64,000 nucleotides of DNA. Source: Lachnospiraceae bacterium. GTDB lineage: Bacteria; Bacillota; Clostridia; Lachnospirales; Lachnospiraceae. Of the stretch, positions 44,382 through 53,693 are shown piece after piece. The stretch lies in NCBI GenBank assembly GCA_022845955.1, contig AP025576.1:1922001-1986000 (forward strand), given 5' to 3'. Made by a program: the position numbers and the translations under genes. Position 1 is the stretch's first letter. Each line of letters opens with the position of its first letter. The notes under the pieces were generated by a model. That model was not told where the DNA came from, did not search any database, and worked only from the letters and a program-made list of their open reading frames with translations.

Positions 44382-47300
44382 ATGGATTTTACGGGGGTGA
44401 GAACTTTGAAGGAGCTTTACGCGAAAATTTCAACAGAGGACTGGCAGGAAAGCGGCGGGCCCCTGGAGCTCTCATGCCGGGAAGTAGGCCTGGCTCTGAA
44501 AAAAGATGAAGTGAAGGAAGGCTTTTTTACGGTAACCGGGGAACAGGGACAGTTGACGGAAGGTTATGTCTCCTGTGATGAAGAGCGTATGGAATGTCTC
44601 ACTTCTTTTTTCTCCGGAGCATCGGAAACGATAGAGTACCGTTTTGATTCCCGGGGAATGCGGGAAGGGGAGGAACGAAAGGGACGGTTCCTGATTATCT
44701 CCAACCGGGGGGAGTATGAAATACCTTTTCAGGCGGTTGTGCTGCACAAGGAAGTGACCTGCTCGGAAGGGGAATTGACGAATCTGTTCCAGTTCACTAA
44801 TCTGGCGAGGAACGCTTGGGAAGAAGCGGTGAAGCTGTTTTATTCCCCGGAATTTATCCGGGTGTTCAGCGGTCAGGATAAAAAATACCGGAATCTGTAC
44901 AAAGGGTTCTCCCAGGTACCCGGGAATATGCAGAATGTCGAGGAATTTCTGATATCCATCCATAAGAAACAGCCCGTAGAATATGTACTGCCCCGGACGG
45001 AAATCGTGATAACCAGCCTTCATGCCCAGTTGTGTGAAACGCTGCAGATCATTAAAAACGGCTGGGGTTACAGCCCGCTCCGGGTAGAGGCGGAGGGGGA
45101 TTTCCTTTCTACGGAAAAGAAACTTCTGCGGGAGGAGGACTTTCTGGGAAACCAATGCGGTCTGCCTGTTTTTGTCAGGCAGGAAGAACTCCATGAAGGA
45201 AAAAATTTCGGACGTATTATATTAAAGCATGCGTACGGAAGTATACAGGCCCTTATCACCGTTGTAAAAAGAGGAGAACACCGTGTGGTGCGGACCGGCC
45301 GCCGGCTGGAGCTGAAACGGCTGACGGTGGAGCTGGTACGTCTGTATCAAAGCGTAAAGATGAAAAAAATGAGTACGGATCTGTGGCGGAGCCAGACCAG
45401 GGAAGTGGTGGACCGTATGAAGCGGATAGAGGATAAAAATCCGGCGGTACGTCTGTATCAGGCCCATCTTCTGATTACGGAGGAACGTTTTGACGAGGCG
45501 GGATGGATTCTGGATCATCTGGATATTACGCCGGATGAGAATATGCCGGAGCTGTACTGTTATTATCTGTATTTAAGCAGTCTGTATCAAAGGAGCGAGA
45601 CTGTGACAGCGGAGGTAACCATCCAGATGGAGGATCTGCACAGGGTATACCGGGATAACTGGAGGATTGCCTGGCTTTTGCTGTTTTTATCCCCCACACT
45701 GGGGAGAAGCGTTTCCCAGAAATGGCTGTTTCTGGAGGATCAGTTCCGCCACAGCGGTTCCAGCCCCGTCCTATATCTGGAGGCGCTCCATCTGGCAAAT
45801 TTCAGTCCCACGCTGTTAATGAAGCTGGACACCTATGAACTGCAGCTGCTGCATTTCGGCGCCAGAAATGGGATTTTGTCGGAGGATCTCATCGGGCACC
45901 TGGTGTATCTGGCAGGAAAAGAAAAGTATTACAGGGAAAGCCTATTCCGGATTCTGAAGAACTGTTATGAACGTAAAAGCGATCCCCAGCTGCTCACCGC
46001 CATATGCTCCCTCTTAATCAAGGGGAATAAAAGCGGGCCGGAATATTATCCGTGGTACCGCAGGGGCGTGGAACAGGAACTCAGGGTAACCAGGCTGTAT
46101 GAGTATTATATGATGTCTGTGGATACGGAAAGGCAGGTGGAGATTCCCCGTATCGTGCTCATGTATTTTGCTTACCAGAGTAATCTGGATTATGATAAAT
46201 GCGCTTATCTATATGCGTACATACAAAAACACCGGGAGGAGTTTCCTGAGCTGTATCTGGCTTATAAAAGCCAGATGGACCGGTTTGTCCTCCAGCAGCT
46301 GTATAAAGGACGCATCAACAGAGATCTGGCCTTTCTGTACCAGACCGTGCTGGATGAAAAAATGCTGACCAGGGACAACTGCCAGGTTCTGGCTCCCCTT
46401 CTTTTTATGCAGCAGCTGGACTGTGAGGGGAAGGATATCCGGAAAGCTGTTGTTATCCATACCAGGCTGCGGGGAGAGCAGGTTTACCCGGTGGAAAACG
46501 GCAGGGCCTATGTGGCTGTTTATGACAAGGACGTGGAAATACTTCTGGAAGATGAGGAGCTAAACCGGTACAGTGCGGGACGCCATTTTGTGCTGGATCG
46601 GCTGATGTATCCGGCCAGATGTGTGAATGTCCTGGAGTCTTTTGTGGAAAACAGCCTGGGCTTTAACCTTTTCTGCTGTGAGAGCAGCAAGGGGAAAATC
46701 CGTATCACGGAAAAAAATGCATCGCGGTTTCGCAGGCTGGCGGAGGATACCCGTGTCATTCCGGCCTTTGCCCGGGCTATACGTATGGAACTTCTGAAAT
46801 ATTATTACGGACAGGAAGAGCTGGAGGAACTGGATTTATTGCTGGAAGCCTTAAACAGGGGGGATTTGGATGGATCCGATGTGTATGAGGCGGCTGGTTA
46901 TCTGGTTCTGCGTTCCTTCTATGAAAAGGCCTTTGCCTGGCTGGCCGGGCAGGATCCGGGTCGGACGGATGCCAAGATACTTCTCCGCTTATGCAGCAGG
47001 ATGCTGGAGACAGGGCTTTGTATGGAGGAGGAGGCGATGACGAGGCTGGCCTACAGCGCATTCTGCCGTGAAAAATATGACAGCCATATCCTGCAGCATC
47101 TGGTAAAGAGGTATGAGGGAAGTACAAAGGAACTGACGGATATCCAGAGGGCGGCGGATAATTTTGCAGTGAATACTTATGAGCTGACGGAAAGGCTGCT
47201 GGTACAGCTTCTTTACATCGGAGATGACGTGATGGGCCGGACCGGGCTGCTGCGGCAGATTATTATCGAAGGCGGCAAGAGTGAGCTGGAAGCGGCGTTT

Positions 47301-48002
47301 CTCCACAGATGCAGCGGTCTGTATCTGATGAATGCAGAAACGATGGATCGCTATATTATTACCGATATCGGAAGGGTTGCCGGAAGGGGGGAAAAGCTCA
47401 GTGACATGTGCCGTCTGGCTTTTCTGGAGTATTTTGCCCGTCACAGGGACGAGCGCAGTGAGCGGACAGATGCTCTTATCAAGCTTTTCGGCGATCAGCT
47501 TATTGCACAGCATATGATGTTTCCTCTTTTCCAGGAATATGCGGACATCCTGGAAGGGGCGGAAACTATGATGGATAAAACGATGGTGGTTTACCGGGGA
47601 AGCAGGGAGCATCCTCTGACCATAAATTATCGGATTATTCCCACACCGGCGGAGGGAGGGGAACTGACATCCATACAGGAAACGTACCGTTCCTTCGATC
47701 TGCAGCACATGTATGCGGGAATCTATACAGCCAGCTTTGTGCTGTTTGCCGGGGAGAGCCTGCAGTATTTTATTACGGATAATTCCGGGAGCGGGGAGAT
47801 TCTGGACAGCGGGGAACTGAAAATGGGGGAATGCAGCGTTTTTGTAAAAGAAAGCAGATATGGGATGATAAATGATATCGCTTCCGCCCGTCTCATGAGG
47901 GAAGAGGGAGAGGCCCAGGAGCTGCTGGAGCAGTATCTCCTTACGGAATGGATGACAGAGGGCCTGTTTAACGTGACAGGCGGGGACTCTCCGCCGATGT
48001 AG
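44382..48002 (+). CDS. Large DUF5717-family protein
   Basis: 1206 residues (1198 if the TTG at 44406, which follows GGGGGTGAG, is used). I recognise it as DUF5717, a family of long proteins seen in Lachnospiraceae. The first 130 residues look like an Ig-type beta-sandwich (FFTVTGEQGQLTEGYVS, RGEYEIPFQAVV). From about 150 to 1080 it is mostly helical, with paired helices like an alpha-solenoid (NPAVRLYQAHLLITEERFDE is TPR-like). The final 130 residues are again beta-rich (ESLQYFITDNSGSGEILDSG). There is no signal peptide or membrane helix, so it is probably cytoplasmic. Its two followers in the operon always seem to belong with it. Function unknown. Confidence 0.8.
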   Translation: MDFTGVRTLKELYAKISTEDWQESGGPLELSCREVGLALKKDEVKEGFFTVTGEQGQLTEGYVSCDEERMECLTSFFSGASETIEYRFDSRGMREGEERKGRFLIISNRGEYEIPFQAVVLHKEVTCSEGELTNLFQFTNLARNAWEEAVKLFYSPEFIRVFSGQDKKYRNLYKGFSQVPGNMQNVEEFLISIHKKQPVEYVLPRTEIVITSLHAQLCETLQIIKNGWGYSPLRVEAEGDFLSTEKKLLREEDFLGNQCGLPVFVRQEELHEGKNFGRIILKHAYGSIQALITVVKRGEHRVVRTGRRLELKRLTVELVRLYQSVKMKKMSTDLWRSQTREVVDRMKRIEDKNPAVRLYQAHLLITEERFDEAGWILDHLDITPDENMPELYCYYLYLSSLYQRSETVTAEVTIQMEDLHRVYRDNWRIAWLLLFLSPTLGRSVSQKWLFLEDQFRHSGSSPVLYLEALHLANFSPTLLMKLDTYELQLLHFGARNGILSEDLIGHLVYLAGKEKYYRESLFRILKNCYERKSDPQLLTAICSLLIKGNKSGPEYYPWYRRGVEQELRVTRLYEYYMMSVDTERQVEIPRIVLMYFAYQSNLDYDKCAYLYAYIQKHREEFPELYLAYKSQMDRFVLQQLYKGRINRDLAFLYQTVLDEKMLTRDNCQVLAPLLFMQQLDCEGKDIRKAVVIHTRLRGEQVYPVENGRAYVAVYDKDVEILLEDEELNRYSAGRHFVLDRLMYPARCVNVLESFVENSLGFNLFCCESSKGKIRITEKNASRFRRLAEDTRVIPAFARAIRMELLKYYYGQEELEELDLLLEALNRGDLDGSDVYEAAGYLVLRSFYEKAFAWLAGQDPGRTDAKILLRLCSRMLETGLCMEEEAMTRLAYSAFCREKYDSHILQHLVKRYEGSTKELTDIQRAADNFAVNTYELTERLLVQLLYIGDDVMGRTGLLRQIIIEGGKSELEAAFLHRCSGLYLMNAETMDRYIITDIGRVAGRGEKLSDMCRLAFLEYFARHRDERSERTDALIKLFGDQLIAQHMMFPLFQEYADILEGAETMMDKTMVVYRGSREHPLTINYRIIPTPAEGGELTSIQETYRSFDLQHMYAGIYTASFVLFAGESLQYFITDNSGSGEILDSGELKMGECSVFVKESRYGMINDIASARLMREEGEAQELLEQYLLTEWMTEGLFNVTGGDSPPM

Positions 48003-48057
48003 GCGGCATCCTCGAAAGCAGGGGCGGAAAGAAAAAAGGAAAGGCAGGTGAAAGAAG

Positions 48058-49401
48058 ATGTTTCTGGGAAATCCGGATAGAAAGAGCGGTGCAGGGGCCT
48101 TTATCGGCTATGATATCAGTGACAGGTTTGCCCAGATCAGCTTTTGGCTGCCGGGAGCGGATAAGCCGGAAACCCTTTCCCAGGTGATGGGGGAGGAGGA
48201 ATATATGATCCCAGCAGTGCTGTGCCGCCGCAGGGATCGGGATGTGTGGACCTATGGCCGGGAGGCTTTGAAAAACGCGGAGGCCGGGCAGGGCATCCTT
48301 GTGGAAAATATGCTGTCAAAAGCCCTGGCGGGAGAAAGTGTGGAGGTGGAAGGGGAGTGCTTTGATGCGGCGGTGCTTTTGTCGCTATTTATTAAAAGGA
48401 GCCTTTCCCTTCTCGCCGGGGCCATGCAGCCGGAAAAGGCCGCCATGTTTTTGTTTACGGTGGATGAAGTGGATAAACAGACAGTGGAGGTGCTTTCCCG
48501 GGTAGCGGCCCTTATTTCTCTCCCGCCGGACCGGGTGTCCTGCCAAAGCAGGGGGGAGAGCTTCTTCTATTATAATATCAATCAGCCGGAAGAGCTTTGG
48601 CGCCATCAGGTAATGATATGTGATTTTTCCGGAACGGCAATGAAGCTTCTTATGTTTGAAATGAACCATCATACCAGGCCGGTGACAGTGATGGTGCATG
48701 AAGAGATCCACCCGGAAATCGGAAGGCGTCTGCCGCCGGAGGAGGGGCCGGGTGATGGTGATAAACAGATAATGGACGAGCGGTTTGCCTCCGTACTGGA
48801 GAAGGTGTGTGCCGGAAAGATTATCGATACTATTTATCTGATTGGGGACGGGTTTAACGGAGAATGGTATGTCCGTTCCCTGCCGGTGCTCTGCCGGGGA
48901 AGGCGGGTGTTCCAGGGAAATAATCTGTACAGCAAAGGGGCCTGCTACGGGGCCAGGGCGAAAAAGCAGCCCGGGGAAGACGGGCGGAGTTATGTTTATC
49001 TGGGAAAGGATATGCTGAAGGCAAATATCGGCCTGGAAGCGTCCTTCCGGGGGCAGGATTCCTATTTTGCCCTGTTGGATGCGGGGATCAACTGGTATGA
49101 TGCGGTCAGGGAATGTGATTTCCTGCTGAATGAGGATCATGCGTTTTCCCTGCGGATTACCCCCCTTAACGGGAGGGAGGTAAAGGAAGTGGCGGTCACA
49201 CTGGATGGGGTGCCGGAGCGTCCGCCCAGGACGACCAGAATCCATCTGACGGTTTCCTTAAGCGATGCGGATACGGTGAGACTTAAGATGGAAGATAGGG
49301 GATTCGGGGAAATGTTTCCCGCTTCCCATAAAATCTGGGAGGAAACGTTCCGTTTGAAGGAGGAAAAAGGCCGGGGGCGGAAAGAAGGGGAAGCGACATG
49401 A
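48058..49401 (+). CDS. DUF5716-family protein with probable Hsp70/actin-like fold
   Basis: 447 residues; AGGCAGG lies upstream of the ATG. I recognise the family as DUF5716, partner of DUF5717. Three segments read like the nucleotide site of Hsp70/actin proteins: FIGYDISDRFAQISFW (phosphate 1), MICDFSGTAMKLLMFEM (phosphate 2) and IDTIYLIGDGFNGEWYV (adenosine motif). MFLFTVDEVDKQTVEVL between them corresponds to the subdomain where DnaK has TVPA. The last 130 residues resemble a beta-sandwich like the Hsp70 substrate domain (FSLRITPLNGREVKEVAVTL). ATP use is inference. The stop overlaps the next start (ATGA). Confidence 0.75.
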   Translation: MFLGNPDRKSGAGAFIGYDISDRFAQISFWLPGADKPETLSQVMGEEEYMIPAVLCRRRDRDVWTYGREALKNAEAGQGILVENMLSKALAGESVEVEGECFDAAVLLSLFIKRSLSLLAGAMQPEKAAMFLFTVDEVDKQTVEVLSRVAALISLPPDRVSCQSRGESFFYYNINQPEELWRHQVMICDFSGTAMKLLMFEMNHHTRPVTVMVHEEIHPEIGRRLPPEEGPGDGDKQIMDERFASVLEKVCAGKIIDTIYLIGDGFNGEWYVRSLPVLCRGRRVFQGNNLYSKGACYGARAKKQPGEDGRSYVYLGKDMLKANIGLEASFRGQDSYFALLDAGINWYDAVRECDFLLNEDHAFSLRITPLNGREVKEVAVTLDGVPERPPRTTRIHLTVSLSDADTVRLKMEDRGFGEMFPASHKIWEETFRLKEEKGRGRKEGEAT

Positions 49402-50231
49402 GCAGAGTCCATTTATGTCTGGGCAATCCGGCGGTAAATCCATACTGCTTTGATCAAGCCAGGGTCCGTATTTATTCCGTGGAGGAGCTGTGTTATTTTC
49501 TCAGGGAAAATGCGTATCTGCTGGACGAAACGATTTTTACCAGGGGACTGTCCGACTGGCTTTATAAAGAATGCGGCCTCCCGGAGCTGGGGCAGAAGCT
49601 GAATATGCTCCAGAAAAACAAGGAAAAGCCGGAGAGCTTCGTAACGGCAATTTTTGAATACACCGGTTATTTTAAACCGGAGGAAATCCGGGAAACGCAG
49701 CGGCTGGTAAGAGTGAGCGCCAATGTAACGCTGACAGAAAAGCAAAAGGCCAGAGCAGATTATTTCCTGGAGAGCAGACGCTATGTACTCGCCATGCAGG
49801 AATACCGGAACCTGCTGCAGGATGGAGATGCCCTGGCGCCGGATTTTGCTGGAAGTATTTATCATAACCTGGGGACTTCACAGGCAAAGCTGTTCCTGTT
49901 TGAAAAGGCGGCCGCTTCTTTTGAACAGGCCTACCGGCTTACCGGAAATCCGGAGAGCCTGCTGCAGTATCTGGCGGCCATGCGGCTGCATCTGAAGGAA
50001 CCGGAATATTTGAATTTCCTTACGGACCACGCAGAGTATTATGATGCCTCCCTTGAACTGGAAAAGCGGGTGGTAGCCCGTAAGGAAGCATGGACCAATT
50101 CCCGGAACCAGTCGGTGGTGTCGGAAATAAAAGGGGCCTTTTTCTCCGGAGAGGAGGAGAAATGCCGGGAGCTGATGGGACAGGAAGTGGAAAAGCTGGA
50201 GGAAGAGTATCGGGATTATGTGGTGCAGTAG
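49398..50231 (+). CDS. TPR-like partner protein of the DUF5717/DUF5716 locus
   Basis: 277 residues. The start overlaps the DUF5716 stop. The first 110 residues (VRIYSVEELCYFLRENAYLLDE, read in parts) are a helical domain I have seen only next to DUF5716 genes. Residues 115-215 contain TPR-like helices: ARADYFLESRRYVLAMQEY, then SIYHNLGTSQAKLFLFEKAA with ASFEQAYRLTGNPES. The C-terminus is a charged helix (KCRELMGQEVEKLEEEY). A TPR partner next to an Hsp70-like protein suggests a co-chaperone or adaptor; that is inference. Confidence 0.7.
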   Translation: MSRVHLCLGNPAVNPYCFDQARVRIYSVEELCYFLRENAYLLDETIFTRGLSDWLYKECGLPELGQKLNMLQKNKEKPESFVTAIFEYTGYFKPEEIRETQRLVRVSANVTLTEKQKARADYFLESRRYVLAMQEYRNLLQDGDALAPDFAGSIYHNLGTSQAKLFLFEKAAASFEQAYRLTGNPESLLQYLAAMRLHLKEPEYLNFLTDHAEYYDASLELEKRVVARKEAWTNSRNQSVVSEIKGAFFSGEEEKCRELMGQEVEKLEEEYRDYVVQ

Positions 50232-50337
50232 GGTGTGTTTGTAATTCATTCCCCGGCATTTCTCTTTTCCCGTTTCTTTCTCCGAATGCTGCTGTAGTGC
50301 AGGCGTATGTGCAGAGTCTTGCATGAACGTAAAAAGG

Positions 50338-50379
50338 ACCGATGGTATTGACGGATTGCCGCCGCAACCATCGGTTTTC
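50338..50379 (+). terminator. Terminator after the DUF5717-DUF5716-TPR operon
   Basis: A 9 bp perfect stem (ACCGATGGT/ACCATCGGT) around a 20-base loop, then TTTTC. The rest of 50232-50456 shows nothing that I can name. Confidence 0.65.
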
Positions 50380-50456
50380 TTCGGCCAAATTTCAGCATCC
50401 CCTTTTAAGCAGATATAAATGCGGCCAGTGGGGCATGAGGCAGGAAGAAGGAACCG

Positions 50457-51569
50457 CTACACGGAGTTCCCCATAATATCTGCCATCTCTGCCTGTTCCG
50501 CAAATTCCCGGACAGTTCCAGCCTTTGCCGCCTGCTTATGCCATTTTCGCAGAAGCGCCAAATCGGTTTCCGATAGAATCCGTTCGTGAAGCCCAGCCGG
50601 AATTTTTCCTAAATATTCCAGAAGTTCAATCACATCTTCCGCTATTCCTTCTGCTTTTCCTTCTGCCTTTCCTTCTATTTTTCCGGCTTCTTTACCCACA
50701 CTGAATTCATCGGCACGTATTTTTTTCATTTCTTCTTCTTCGTTATACTCAAATATCGACATCGCAATCACCTCCGCCCTCTGTGCGGACAAAAAGTCTG
50801 CCAGTATATCATTCCGGATACATTCCGTCACCGCCTGAACCACGGCTTCCGCAATTTCCATCTCCGCTGCATATTTCCGGACACATTCCACAAACAGGCA
50901 GTATTCCCTCAGGGTCCTGCATTTCTGCATCAGATCCCGGTTATTCCCGATGTTGATGTTAAGCATTGTAACCTTTACTTCCAACTCGGGGGAGAGAACC
51001 TTCTTTTCAAACGCATCAGACAGCTTTAACAGTCTGCGTTCCGGCTGCTCCTGCGTCCCATTGTAAAATACAACGAAGCGGGGAACGGGAATTATAATCT
51101 GTTTACTGGAATACAGGGTCTTTCCCGCCACATACTTCTCCAGCTGCCTGGCCATGTACAAAAGATCCCGCAGGGGCATATTCGGGTTGAAAGTAGATTG
51201 ATGCTCATATAAATTCATTTCCGAATCAAACAGGAATGAGACATCATTTTTAACGCCCATATAGATTGCGTTTTCCAGTGTATAGATTTCCATAGCATCA
51301 GTGTCCGCATAAGCGGTTTCGTTCAATGCGTTGTATAATTCCAGCAGTTTTTCCTTGTCCTTATACAGCATACGGAACACCGTATCCTTGTAGTTTCTCA
51401 CTACATGCCGTTTTTTCCCTTTCCCGGAAGTTCCTTTTTCTACGGGATTCTTTCTTTCTGTGGAATGCTCTGCTTCCGTGGAATGCTCTGCTTCCATAGA
51501 ATGCTCTGCTTCCATAAAATGCTCTGCTTCCATAGAATGCTCTGCTTCCATAGAATGTTTTTCTTTCAT
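50457..51569 (-). CDS. Rpn-family PD-(D/E)XK nuclease (putative transposase-like)
   Basis: 370 residues from the ATG at 51569 with AAAGGAG upstream; the frame extends 58 codons further but without a ribosome site. After a 42-residue repeat segment, residues 45-290 read as an Rpn/PDDEXK protein: RNYKDTVFRMLYKDKEKLLELYNAL (read in parts), NDVSFLFDSEMNLYEHQST (the E-x-Q of the nuclease core) and RLLKLSDAF. The C-terminal part has the usual GKAEGKAEG stretch. Rpn proteins promote RecA-independent recombination in E. coli, and many copies exist in Clostridia genomes. No transposon ends were found around it. Confidence 0.85.
   Translation of the reverse strand: MKEKHSMEAEHSMEAEHFMEAEHSMEAEHSTEAEHSTERKNPVEKGTSGKGKKRHVVRNYKDTVFRMLYKDKEKLLELYNALNETAYADTDAMEIYTLENAIYMGVKNDVSFLFDSEMNLYEHQSTFNPNMPLRDLLYMARQLEKYVAGKTLYSSKQIIIPVPRFVVFYNGTQEQPERRLLKLSDAFEKKVLSPELEVKVTMLNINIGNNRDLMQKCRTLREYCLFVECVRKYAAEMEIAEAVVQAVTECIRNDILADFLSAQRAEVIAMSIFEYNEEEEMKKIRADEFSVGKEAGKIEGKAEGKAEGIAEDVIELLEYLGKIPAGLHERILSETDLALLRKWHKQAAKAGTVREFAEQAEMADIMGNSV
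51444..51569 (-). repeat. 18-base coding tandem repeat in the Rpn-family gene
   Basis: Seven units of 18 bases encode MKEKHS, MEAEHS, MEAEHF, MEAEHS, MEAEHS, TEAEHS and TERKNP. The five central units (51462-51551) are nearly identical, and most begin with an in-frame ATG. The array opens the protein and can change length without breaking the frame. Confidence 0.9.
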
Positions 51570-51744
51570 AGAAAGCTCCTTTCTGCAATTGTGAGCAGGA
51601 AGCTGTCTGAAAGAATGTGCTATAAACCGCTTCTGTCCAGCAACTCCTGCCTGTTTCATTTGGATGGTAAGCATAGAGTTTCTGAATAGAGAATAGAAAT
51701 GAGACGGCTTACGCCAGGATTCATAGAAAATTATGCTTATCATT

Positions 51745-51773
51745 ATTTTATCATGCTGTTACCAACCTTGCAA
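51745..51773 (-). promoter_or_regulatory. Possible promoter of the Rpn-family gene
   Basis: On the minus strand: TTGCAA (51773-51768), 17 bases, TAAAAT (51750-51745). The leader would be about 170 bases. It lies in the 367-base gap 51570-51936, which otherwise holds only the divergent promoter below. Confidence 0.4.
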
Positions 51774-51824
51774 TAATTAATTTACCTTAAAATGTATACC
51801 GTACAAGAAAAATCCGATTGGCTA

Positions 51825-51886
51825 TTGACACATGAAATCCCCTCATGATAGGATAATGCCATCGGCAATTTAGTATGATAAATTGC
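51825..51886 (+). promoter_or_regulatory. Promoter and dyad upstream of the amino acid ABC operon
   Basis: TTGACA (51825-51830), 18 bases, TAGGAT (51849-51854, imperfect). The 8 bp dyad GCAATTTA-6-TAAATTGC (51865-51886) lies just after the expected start of transcription and could be a repressor site or an RNA hairpin. Confidence 0.55.
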
Positions 51887-51936
51887 TAACTTACTAAAGA
51901 ATCAGTGTGTTACATTGTTTCAGGGAGGAATTAATT

Positions 51937-52854
51937 ATGAAAAAGACAGCAGTGGTTTTGCTGGCAGGTGTGCTGGCATTGGGGCTTATGGGCTGCGGCA
52001 GTTCACAGACTTCGGGAGCGGCCGACAGTGAGCCGGCTTCGGAGAGCAGTGCGGCGGCGGAGAGCACGGTGGCTGAAAGTGCGGCGGATACGCAGGAAGC
52101 GGCAAGTACGGCGGCAGCGGATACCGGGGATGGACGTAAGTTTGTAGTGGGCTTTGATGCGGAATTCCCGCCTTACGGGTATAAGGATGAAAGCGGAGAA
52201 TATGTGGGCTTTGACCTGGATCTGGCGGCAGAGGTATGTAAGCGTCAGGGCTGGGAGCTGGTAAAGCAGCCTGTTGACTGGGATTCCAAGGATATGGAGC
52301 TGGATTCCGGCGCGATTGATTGCATATGGAACGGGTTTACCATGAACGGCAGGGAAGATCAGTATACCTGGAGCGTTCCTTATGTGGATAACAGCCAGGT
52401 TTTTGTTGTGGCTGAGGATTCCGGGATCGCCGCTAAAGCGGATCTGGCAGGTAAAGCAGTGGGGGTTCAGAAGGATTCCTCCGCACTTGCGGCATTAGAG
52501 GGGGACGAGAAGGAATTGGCGGATACCTTCGCTGTGCTGAACCAGTATGCGGATTATAATACCGCTTTTATGGATTTGGAAGCAGGGGCCATAGATGCGT
52601 TGGCTATTGATATCGGAGTTGCCAATTACCAGATCTCTTCCAGGGACGGCGGTTATGTGATTCTGGAAGGAACGGATCACACGGAGTATTTATCTACGGA
52701 GCAGTACGGAATTGGCTTTAAAAAAGGCAATGAAGAGCTGAAAGATATCGTGGAAGCCACTTTGCTGGAAATGGTGGATGACGGAACGTTCATGACGATT
52801 GCGGAAAAGTATGCGGAATATGGCCTTCTGGACAGCATTTGCCTCGGAAAGTAA
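51937..52854 (+). CDS. Amino acid ABC transporter substrate-binding lipoprotein
   Basis: 305 residues from the ATG at 51937 (GGGAGG upstream). The signal peptide MKKTAVVLLAGVLALGL leads to the lipobox LMGC, then a Ser/Ala/Glu linker of about 45 residues. The binding domain is of the type-3 family: FVVGFDAEFPPYGYKDESGE, YVGFDLDLAAEVCKR, DCIWNGFTMNGRE. The Asp and Arg positions for alpha-amino and carboxyl groups fit polar amino acids or cystine. It lies outside the membrane and feeds the permease and ATPase encoded downstream. Confidence 0.93.
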   Translation: MKKTAVVLLAGVLALGLMGCGSSQTSGAADSEPASESSAAAESTVAESAADTQEAASTAAADTGDGRKFVVGFDAEFPPYGYKDESGEYVGFDLDLAAEVCKRQGWELVKQPVDWDSKDMELDSGAIDCIWNGFTMNGREDQYTWSVPYVDNSQVFVVAEDSGIAAKADLAGKAVGVQKDSSALAALEGDEKELADTFAVLNQYADYNTAFMDLEAGAIDALAIDIGVANYQISSRDGGYVILEGTDHTEYLSTEQYGIGFKKGNEELKDIVEATLLEMVDDGTFMTIAEKYAEYGLLDSICLGK

Positions 52855-52931
52855 ACGGTTTATCGGACGGCGGCCAAGGCGGGGCAGTCCGGTACCGGCC
52901 TGCCGCTTACAGGAATAACAGATACAGGGAG

Positions 52932-52956
52932 AAAGCCGCGGCAGCGGCTTTTTTCC
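52932..52956 (+). terminator. Intra-operon terminator after the binding protein gene
   Basis: AAGCCGC-GGCA-GCGGCTT followed by six T. It would limit transcription of the permease and ATPase relative to the binding protein. Confidence 0.75.
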
Positions 52957-53030
52957 GGTTGAAATGTTGAAAACCAGAGTAACTGTTAAAGTACGCAACA
53001 GTTACGGAACAGGAAAAAAGGGAGGAAACC

Positions 53031-53684
53031 ATGGAAGTGGGAAAAATGCTGCAGCAGCTCGCAGGGGGTATGCTGATTACAACGGAGATTTTTGTGCTTA
53101 CCCTGTTGTTCTCTCTGCCTCTGGGACTGCTATTGTCATTTGGCAGGATGTCCAAAGTCAGGGTGATTCGTTTTTTGACAAAGGTATACATATCGGTGAT
53201 GAGGGGGACGCCTCTTATGCTGCAGCTGATTGTGGTTTACTTCGCTCCCTATTATGTATTCGGTTTAAAAATATCCCAGGGCTACCGGATGGTGGCGGTA
53301 ATTCTGGCCTTTGTGCTGAATTATGCCGCTTATTTTGCGGAAATTTACCGCTCCGGTATAGAATCCATGCCGGTGGGCCAGTATGAGGCGGCTAAAATTC
53401 TGGGATACAGCAGGGCACAGACCTTTCTGAAAATTATCCTGCCGCAGGTAATCAAGCGGGTGCTCCCGTCGGTTACGAATGAAATGATCACGCTGGTAAA
53501 GGATACCTCCCTGGCATTTGTTCTGACGGTTACGGAAATGTTTACCATTGCCAAACAGATTGCGGCGGCACAGGCCTCGGTCATGCCTTTGATGGCTGCC
53601 GGTGTATTTTATTACATTTTCAACCTGATTGTTGCCATGGTCATGGAGCATGTGGAGAAGCGGCTGAACTATTACAGAGGGTAA
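53031..53684 (+). CDS. Amino acid ABC transporter permease, HisM/GlnP type
   Basis: 217 residues with about five membrane helices. GGMLITTEIFVLTLLFSLPLG at the N-terminus, then VMRGTPLMLQL, and the docking loop EAAKILGYSRAQTFLKIILPQ are diagnostic of polar amino acid permeases. It probably forms a homodimer, as only one permease gene is present. The start has AAGGGAGG upstream. Confidence 0.94.
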   Translation: MEVGKMLQQLAGGMLITTEIFVLTLLFSLPLGLLLSFGRMSKVRVIRFLTKVYISVMRGTPLMLQLIVVYFAPYYVFGLKISQGYRMVAVILAFVLNYAAYFAEIYRSGIESMPVGQYEAAKILGYSRAQTFLKIILPQVIKRVLPSVTNEMITLVKDTSLAFVLTVTEMFTIAKQIAAAQASVMPLMAAGVFYYIFNLIVAMVMEHVEKRLNYYRG

Positions 53685-53693
53685 GGTGGAGAA

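Noticed and set aside
51444..51569. CRISPR-like array
   Set aside because: The units are contiguous 18-base coding repeats without spacers.
50457..51569. Complete insertion sequence carrying the Rpn-family gene
   Set aside because: No terminal inverted repeats or target duplication were seen around it.
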